The notes beneath the pieces were generated by a model. The model had not been told where the DNA came from, made no database searches, and worked only from the letters and a program-made list of their open reading frames with translations. Of a stretch of 35,274 nucleotides of DNA, positions 32,273 through 35,274 are shown one piece after another. The position numbers and the translations under genes are program-made. Location of the stretch: the NCBI GenBank assembly GCA_035566435.1, contig DATMRF010000126.1, forward strand, positions 1 through 35,274, read 5' to 3'. Positions within the stretch are counted from its first letter, which is position 1; every line of letters begins with the position of its first letter. This DNA is from DATMRF01 sp035566435. GTDB taxonomy: Bacteria; Verrucomicrobiota; Verrucomicrobiia; Limisphaerales; UBA8199.

Positions 32273-32668
32273 TCAGTCTTTCAAGATGCGGAGGTAGGCA
32301 ATCAGCGCCTGGACATCCGCATCCGTGAACTTTTTGGCAAAGGAGGGCATTTCACCTTTGATGCCCCCTTTGATGATGGTTGTAACTCGGGCATCGCTCT
32401 TGACGAGGTTGTAGAGGCTGGGCCCTTCGTCCCCACGCGCATCATCACCGTGGCAAGGAGCGCAGTTGTGGTCAAAGAGGCTGTAACCTCGTTTGGCGTC
32501 TCCCTGCACGACATCCGTCGAGGTGACAGCAACCGCGTTCGCCTGATGTTCCCGATTCGCATCTGTGGCCTTTTTTGGCTGAAAAAGCGGGGACAGACCA
32601 AACGTCACCCCGAGCAGTCCCAATGCAGCCGCCAACCCCAGGAGCAATCCTTTTGCTTCGATCGACAT
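32273..32668 (-). CDS. membrane-anchored mono-heme cytochrome c
   Basis: 131 residues. An N-terminal hydrophobic segment (LLLGLAAALGLLGVTFGL) acts as anchor or signal. The heme motif is CAPCH (69-73) with Met107 in GEMPSF as the probable sixth ligand, and the ending DADVQALIAYLRIL is the usual last helix. A single class I cytochrome like this shuttles electrons in the periplasm. It sits between the DUF2231-like gene (19 bp) and tatA (59 bp), on the same strand. Confidence 0.92.
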   Translation of the reverse strand: MSIEAKGLLLGLAAALGLLGVTFGLSPLFQPKKATDANREHQANAVAVTSTDVVQGDAKRGYSLFDHNCAPCHGDDARGDEGPSLYNLVKSDARVTTIIKGGIKGEMPSFAKKFTDADVQALIAYLRILKD

Positions 32669-32686
32669 GATACCTCCAGAGTGAGA

Positions 32687-33127
32687 TCAGCCGTTAAGCA
32701 ACAACTCGCCACCCCAATAGCCTGCCGCTCCCATGAAGGCAGCGGTGATAAAAGCGATCCCCAGATATATTCTGAAGGAGCGGTTGGAGGCGTGGTTGCC
32801 CACCACCAGCCGCCAAACGGCCAAGCCTGTCAACAGGCCGAAGGCGGGCCACAGGAAGGTATGGTGATGGGCGAGGTTACCACGCCCCCAAAGCTGCCAG
32901 CGGCTGATGACCAGCCCGGAAAGAACCGCCCCAATTGACCCCAAGGCGCCCAGGATGAGTGTGTAGAATCCGGCGGCACGAAAACCGGCACGCCGGGATT
33001 TGCCAGCATCCTCCGGAACAACGAGACCGGCCAAATCAAAGAGCGCGGAAGCCATAACCAGAGCGATGGGGAAATGGGTGGTCCCCCCATGCATTTTTAC
33101 CCAAAGAGAATTGTCCATAAGATTCAT
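32687..33127 (-). CDS. DUF2231-like four-helix membrane protein
   Basis: 146 residues from the ATG at 33127 (the open frame runs on upstream into the next gene, but that part is a shadow); Met at 33118 is an alternative. KMHGGTTHFPIALVMASALFDL is the first helix with the His-Gly..HFP motif of DUF2231; three further helices follow (FYTLILGALGSIGAVLSGLVIS, HTFLWPAFGLLTGLAVWRLV, YLGIAFITAAFMGAAGYWGGELL). DUF2231 proteins often sit beside cytochromes and may pass electrons or bind heme through their His residues. It lies 29 bp from the metallophosphoesterase gene and 18 bp from the cytochrome gene. Confidence 0.82.
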   Translation of the reverse strand: MNLMDNSLWVKMHGGTTHFPIALVMASALFDLAGLVVPEDAGKSRRAGFRAAGFYTLILGALGSIGAVLSGLVISRWQLWGRGNLAHHHTFLWPAFGLLTGLAVWRLVVGNHASNRSFRIYLGIAFITAAFMGAAGYWGGELLLNG

Positions 33128-33156
33128 GATGTAGCCGCCGACGTGAGGGGGCGGAC

Positions 33157-34116
33157 TCAACCCGCCAATGGCGAATCCACAACCGCCAGTGTGTTGTGAC
33201 CTTCGACATAGTTCACGCTGGTCACGCCGAGCACGCTGCGCAGCTTTTCGGCAGGCACCTTCATCGGTCCTGCCTTGGGCGCCATGCCAGGCTGCGGTTG
33301 TGGAAAGGCGGTGGACATGGCCGTGTGGAACGTGATGTTGCCTTCCACTTTTTGAATGATCTGGTGGATATGGCCATTGAGCACCGTCACCGAACCGAAT
33401 CGCTTGAGGTAGCCCAGGGCTTGCGCGCTGTCCTCGGTTCCCCAGCCCCACTTGGGAAAGATCGTCCACAGCGGGACATGGGCAAAGAGCACAATCGGCG
33501 TGCTGGTGGAGCGGCCTTTCAGATCGTCTTCCAGCCACTCCAATTGCTCTCGACCGAGAACACCAAGGCCGCCTTCCTTGATATCCATGACGTTGACCAG
33601 GCCCACGAAATGCACGCCTTTCTGGTCAAAACTGTACCAGCCGGAACCCTTCGAGCCCTTGCCGAACCGGTCGCGATATTGCTGGCCGTTATCATTCAGA
33701 ATGTCATGCTCCCCCGGCACATAAAATACCTCCCGGGCTTTGCAGCTCTTCAAAATTTGGTCCAGCGTGTCGAACTCCTCGGCCTCCGCAAGATGAGTCA
33801 GGTCGCCCGTGTGCAGCATGAATGACGGAGTCTTGGGCAGGCCGTTAATCTTGGCCACGGCCTCCCGCAAAGTGGCGGCGACATCCTTATTGGCTTCCTT
33901 GTTGAAGCCAATGTGGCTGTCGCTGATCTGAACGAAACTCAAATCGGCGCCGGCGGCAGCGCCCGCCGCATCGGAGACCTGAGTGAGGGTTTGCGACTTG
34001 AGAATTCCGCCGGTCATGGTCCAGAGGACTCCGGTGCCAGCCCAAGCCATGCATTTGAGGAAACCGCGACGGTCGATGCCGTCTTTGTCGTGATTATGCG
34101 TGATGATGTCGGACAT
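33157..34116 (-). CDS. Tat-exported metallophosphoesterase
   Basis: 319 residues. The twin-arginine signal is DRRGFLKCMAWAGTGVLW. The calcineurin-like metal site follows in order: FVQISDSH (D-x-H), MLHTGDLTH, VPGEHD (GNHD variant), VLFAHVPLW and NGHIHQ. Such enzymes hydrolyse phosphate esters using two metal ions; being Tat-exported means it folds with its metals in the cytoplasm. Substrate unknown. It is the first gene of a minus-strand operon and is preceded by promoter P3, which faces away from the sigma gene. The first 70 bases of the transcript would be untranslated. Confidence 0.92.
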   Translation of the reverse strand: MSDIITHNHDKDGIDRRGFLKCMAWAGTGVLWTMTGGILKSQTLTQVSDAAGAAAGADLSFVQISDSHIGFNKEANKDVAATLREAVAKINGLPKTPSFMLHTGDLTHLAEAEEFDTLDQILKSCKAREVFYVPGEHDILNDNGQQYRDRFGKGSKGSGWYSFDQKGVHFVGLVNVMDIKEGGLGVLGREQLEWLEDDLKGRSTSTPIVLFAHVPLWTIFPKWGWGTEDSAQALGYLKRFGSVTVLNGHIHQIIQKVEGNITFHTAMSTAFPQPQPGMAPKAGPMKVPAEKLRSVLGVTSVNYVEGHNTLAVVDSPLAG

Positions 34117-34192
34117 ACTGGATATCGAGTTAAGTTTGTTGGTCTAGATTGCGCACAACCCCGAAAACGCTCGCGGCTGTGCATTCGTCCAT

Positions 34193-34221
34193 CCAGACCG
34201 TGGGTGACTGGTTTCTATTCC
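34193..34221 (-). promoter_or_regulatory. ECF-type promoter P3 of metallophosphoesterase operon
   Basis: On the minus strand CGGGAATA, with GGAATA at 34221-34216, a 17-bp spacer and GTCTGG (34198-34193), then AT. It shares CGGTCTGGAT with P2 and so forms an inverted pair with it. The start site would fall near 34186, upstream of the ATG at 34116. Confidence 0.85.
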
Positions 34222-34243
34222 CGAGGAAAAATCTCTCATGCGG

Positions 34244-34272
34244 GGAATAAAATCACTGGAGACACAGTCTTG
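34244..34272 (+). promoter_or_regulatory. ECF-type promoter P1 of sigma gene
   Basis: GGAATA (34244-34249) preceded by GG, 17-bp spacer, GTCTTG (34267-34272). The -10 element differs from P2 to P4 by one base, so it may be weaker. It drives rightward toward the sigma gene. Confidence 0.7.
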
Positions 34273-34401
34273 CACCGAGGACATCGCGCTTGATCGTGAA
34301 TAATTCTGTCTCCTATACCGTTAGGTCCTCGGCCCTGGTCCCAAAGGCGCAGACCGAAATGGCGCCTGAAAATTCCCGCAGATGGGTTACAGTCTGTCTC
34401 G

Positions 34402-34430
34402 GGAATAAAACCGGCACAGACCCGGTCTGG
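34402..34430 (+). promoter_or_regulatory. ECF-type promoter P2 of sigma gene
   Basis: GGAATA (34402-34407), 17-bp spacer, GTCTGG (34425-34430), then AT. It lies inside the upstream open part of the sigma frame, which argues that the true sigma start is downstream of it, at about 34464. Confidence 0.82.
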
Positions 34431-34463
34431 ATAGCGAATGGCCCGGAATCGCGAAGCACGACG

Positions 34464-34988
34464 TTGGACGCACAGGACAAACTCGCAAGGTTCGAGCAAA
34501 GCATCATGCCGCACATGAATGCCGCGTATAATTTGGCACGCTGGCTCGCGGGCAACGACGCGGACGCCCAGGACGTCGTCCAGGAAGCCTACCTGCGAGC
34601 CTTCAAGTTCCTCGGCGGGTTCCGTGGTGGAGACAGCCGTTCCTGGCTGCTGCGAATCGTTCGCAACGCATTTTACGATTGGCTCAAGCGGAACCGCCGG
34701 GAGGAAACGGGGACGCCCTTTGACGAAGAACTACATAGCACCGTTGATGAAACAGGAACGCCAGATACGTTGCTACTGGCAAAAGCGGATCAGGAGCTGA
34801 TGCGCAAAGCCATCGAGGATCTCCCGTTCGACTTTCGCGAGATCCTGGTGTTGCGCGAGCTCGAGGGGCTTTCCTACAAAGAAATCGCGGATATCGCGGA
34901 GGTGCCTCTTGGCACGGTGATGTCGCGATTAGCCCGCGCCCGCGAGCACCTGCGAACGCTGGTGGTCCAACGCCTGGAACTCAAATGA
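34464..34988 (+). CDS. ECF-family RNA polymerase sigma factor
   Basis: About 174 residues from the TTG at 34464; the frame is open to 34290, but that part contains promoters P1 and P2 and reads as non-conserved peptide, whereas family members begin shortly before RFEQ. Region 2: RFEQSIMPHMNAAYNLARWL, DVVQEAYLRAFKFLGGF, SWLLRIVRNAFYDWLK. Region 4: AIEDLPFDFREILVLRELEGLS then IADIAEVPLGTVMSRLARAREHLR. It should recognise the GGAATA/GTCTGG promoters around it, an autoregulated loop. Its stop overlaps the anti-sigma start by ATGA. Confidence 0.92.
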   Translation: MDAQDKLARFEQSIMPHMNAAYNLARWLAGNDADAQDVVQEAYLRAFKFLGGFRGGDSRSWLLRIVRNAFYDWLKRNRREETGTPFDEELHSTVDETGTPDTLLLAKADQELMRKAIEDLPFDFREILVLRELEGLSYKEIADIAEVPLGTVMSRLARAREHLRTLVVQRLELK

Positions 34989-35274
34989 ACTGCAAAGAAA
35001 CACAAGAAGTTATCCATGGATATCTGGATGCCGAGTTGGACGTGGTACACAACCTGGCGGTCGAGCAACATCTTCAGGAATGTGCGGTGTGCACGCGATC
35101 CTTCCAGGGGTTGGTGTCTTTGCGGAAGGTGATGACCAGTAGGTCGTTCTATTTCGAGGCTCCCAAGGAGTTGGAGAAGCGCCTACGCTCAGCGGTGCGC
35201 CAGGCGAACAAGGCGGAATCGCCCCGCTGGTCGTGGTCCTGGAACTGGCCGCGAGTGCTGTCGCCGTTGGCGGC
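34985..35274 (+). CDS. zf-HC2 anti-sigma factor (partial, runs off window end)
   Basis: The first 96 residues are visible. MNCKETQEVIHGYLDAELD then HLQECAVCTRSF is the zinc-binding zf-HC2 (anti-sigma) motif HxxxCxxC, with the first Cys at position 3. Charged linker residues (KELEKRLRSAVRQANK) follow, and a transmembrane helix would be expected beyond the window. Such proteins hold the cognate sigma factor and release it when the zinc thiols are oxidised or the protein is cleaved. It overlaps the sigma stop by 4 bp, confirming the pair. Confidence 0.9.
   Translation, partial: MNCKETQEVIHGYLDAELDVVHNLAVEQHLQECAVCTRSFQGLVSLRKVMTSRSFYFEAPKELEKRLRSAVRQANKAESPRWSWSWNWPRVLSPLA

Noticed and set aside
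33128..33538. N-terminal extension of the DUF2231-like frame
   Set aside because: The extension overlaps the metallophosphoesterase gene in another frame and is not hydrophobic or conserved-looking; the first helix begins after the ATG at 33127.

Overview
The window looks like chromosome from a free-living, high-GC Verrucomicrobiota bacterium, perhaps a Pedosphaera/Limisphaerales-type soil or sediment lineage. This is inferred from style, not from a marker gene. The grounds are secreted proteins ending in a shared 'FYR' C-terminal module, a PQQ dehydrogenase with an inserted cytochrome, DUF2934 and stand-alone CBM48 proteins, ECF sigma genes with membrane partners, weak Shine-Dalgarno sequences, and spacers full of short 'phrase' repeats. 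No rRNA, tRNA, CRISPR array, integrase or complete IS element was seen.

Layout. 1-131 holds the 3' end of an unknown gene. 467-5007 carries a LysM lipoprotein, a secreted lipase-like hydrolase and a large flotillin-like SPFH protein. On the minus strand, 6410-5050 encodes a DEDD exonuclease and an RsuA/RluB-type pseudouridine synthase, converging on the flotillin gene at a strong hairpin. 6656-10326 is an Mla-type lipid-transport operon: MlaE-like permease, a MlaF-like ATPase that has lost most catalytic motifs, an MCE protein and a small conserved protein. 11390-10341 encodes a GH43 glycosidase and 12663-11461 a very acidic hypothetical protein. 15619-12834 is an operon of ECF sigma factor, single-pass membrane protein and large membrane-anchored protein. 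Two PhnB-like VOC proteins follow (15805-16973), separated by a hairpin element.

16974-18711 is a gene-free island of about 1.7 kb made almost wholly of short tandem phrases and one 197-bp duplication. Beyond it lie a PQQ/cytochrome c dehydrogenase (minus), a response regulator (minus), a plus-strand pair of secreted proteins (TIG-domain and Asp-box sialidase-fold), and a minus-strand trio (cupredoxin, DUF2934, CBM48).

27738-35274 is the most coherent system. A divergent ECF sigma/zf-HC2 anti-sigma pair faces a minus-strand cluster: Tat-exported metallophosphoesterase, DUF2231-like membrane protein, cytochrome c, TatA, NDH-2, vanadium-haloperoxidase-like protein and Tat-exported ferritin-like protein. 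Four copies of an ECF-type promoter (GGAATA, exactly 17 bp, then GTCTGG or GTCTTG) occur here and I found none elsewhere: two in front of the sigma gene, one divergent in front of the metallophosphoesterase operon, one in front of the haloperoxidase/ferritin pair. This suggests a self-activating envelope redox or metal-stress regulon that brings its own Tat component.
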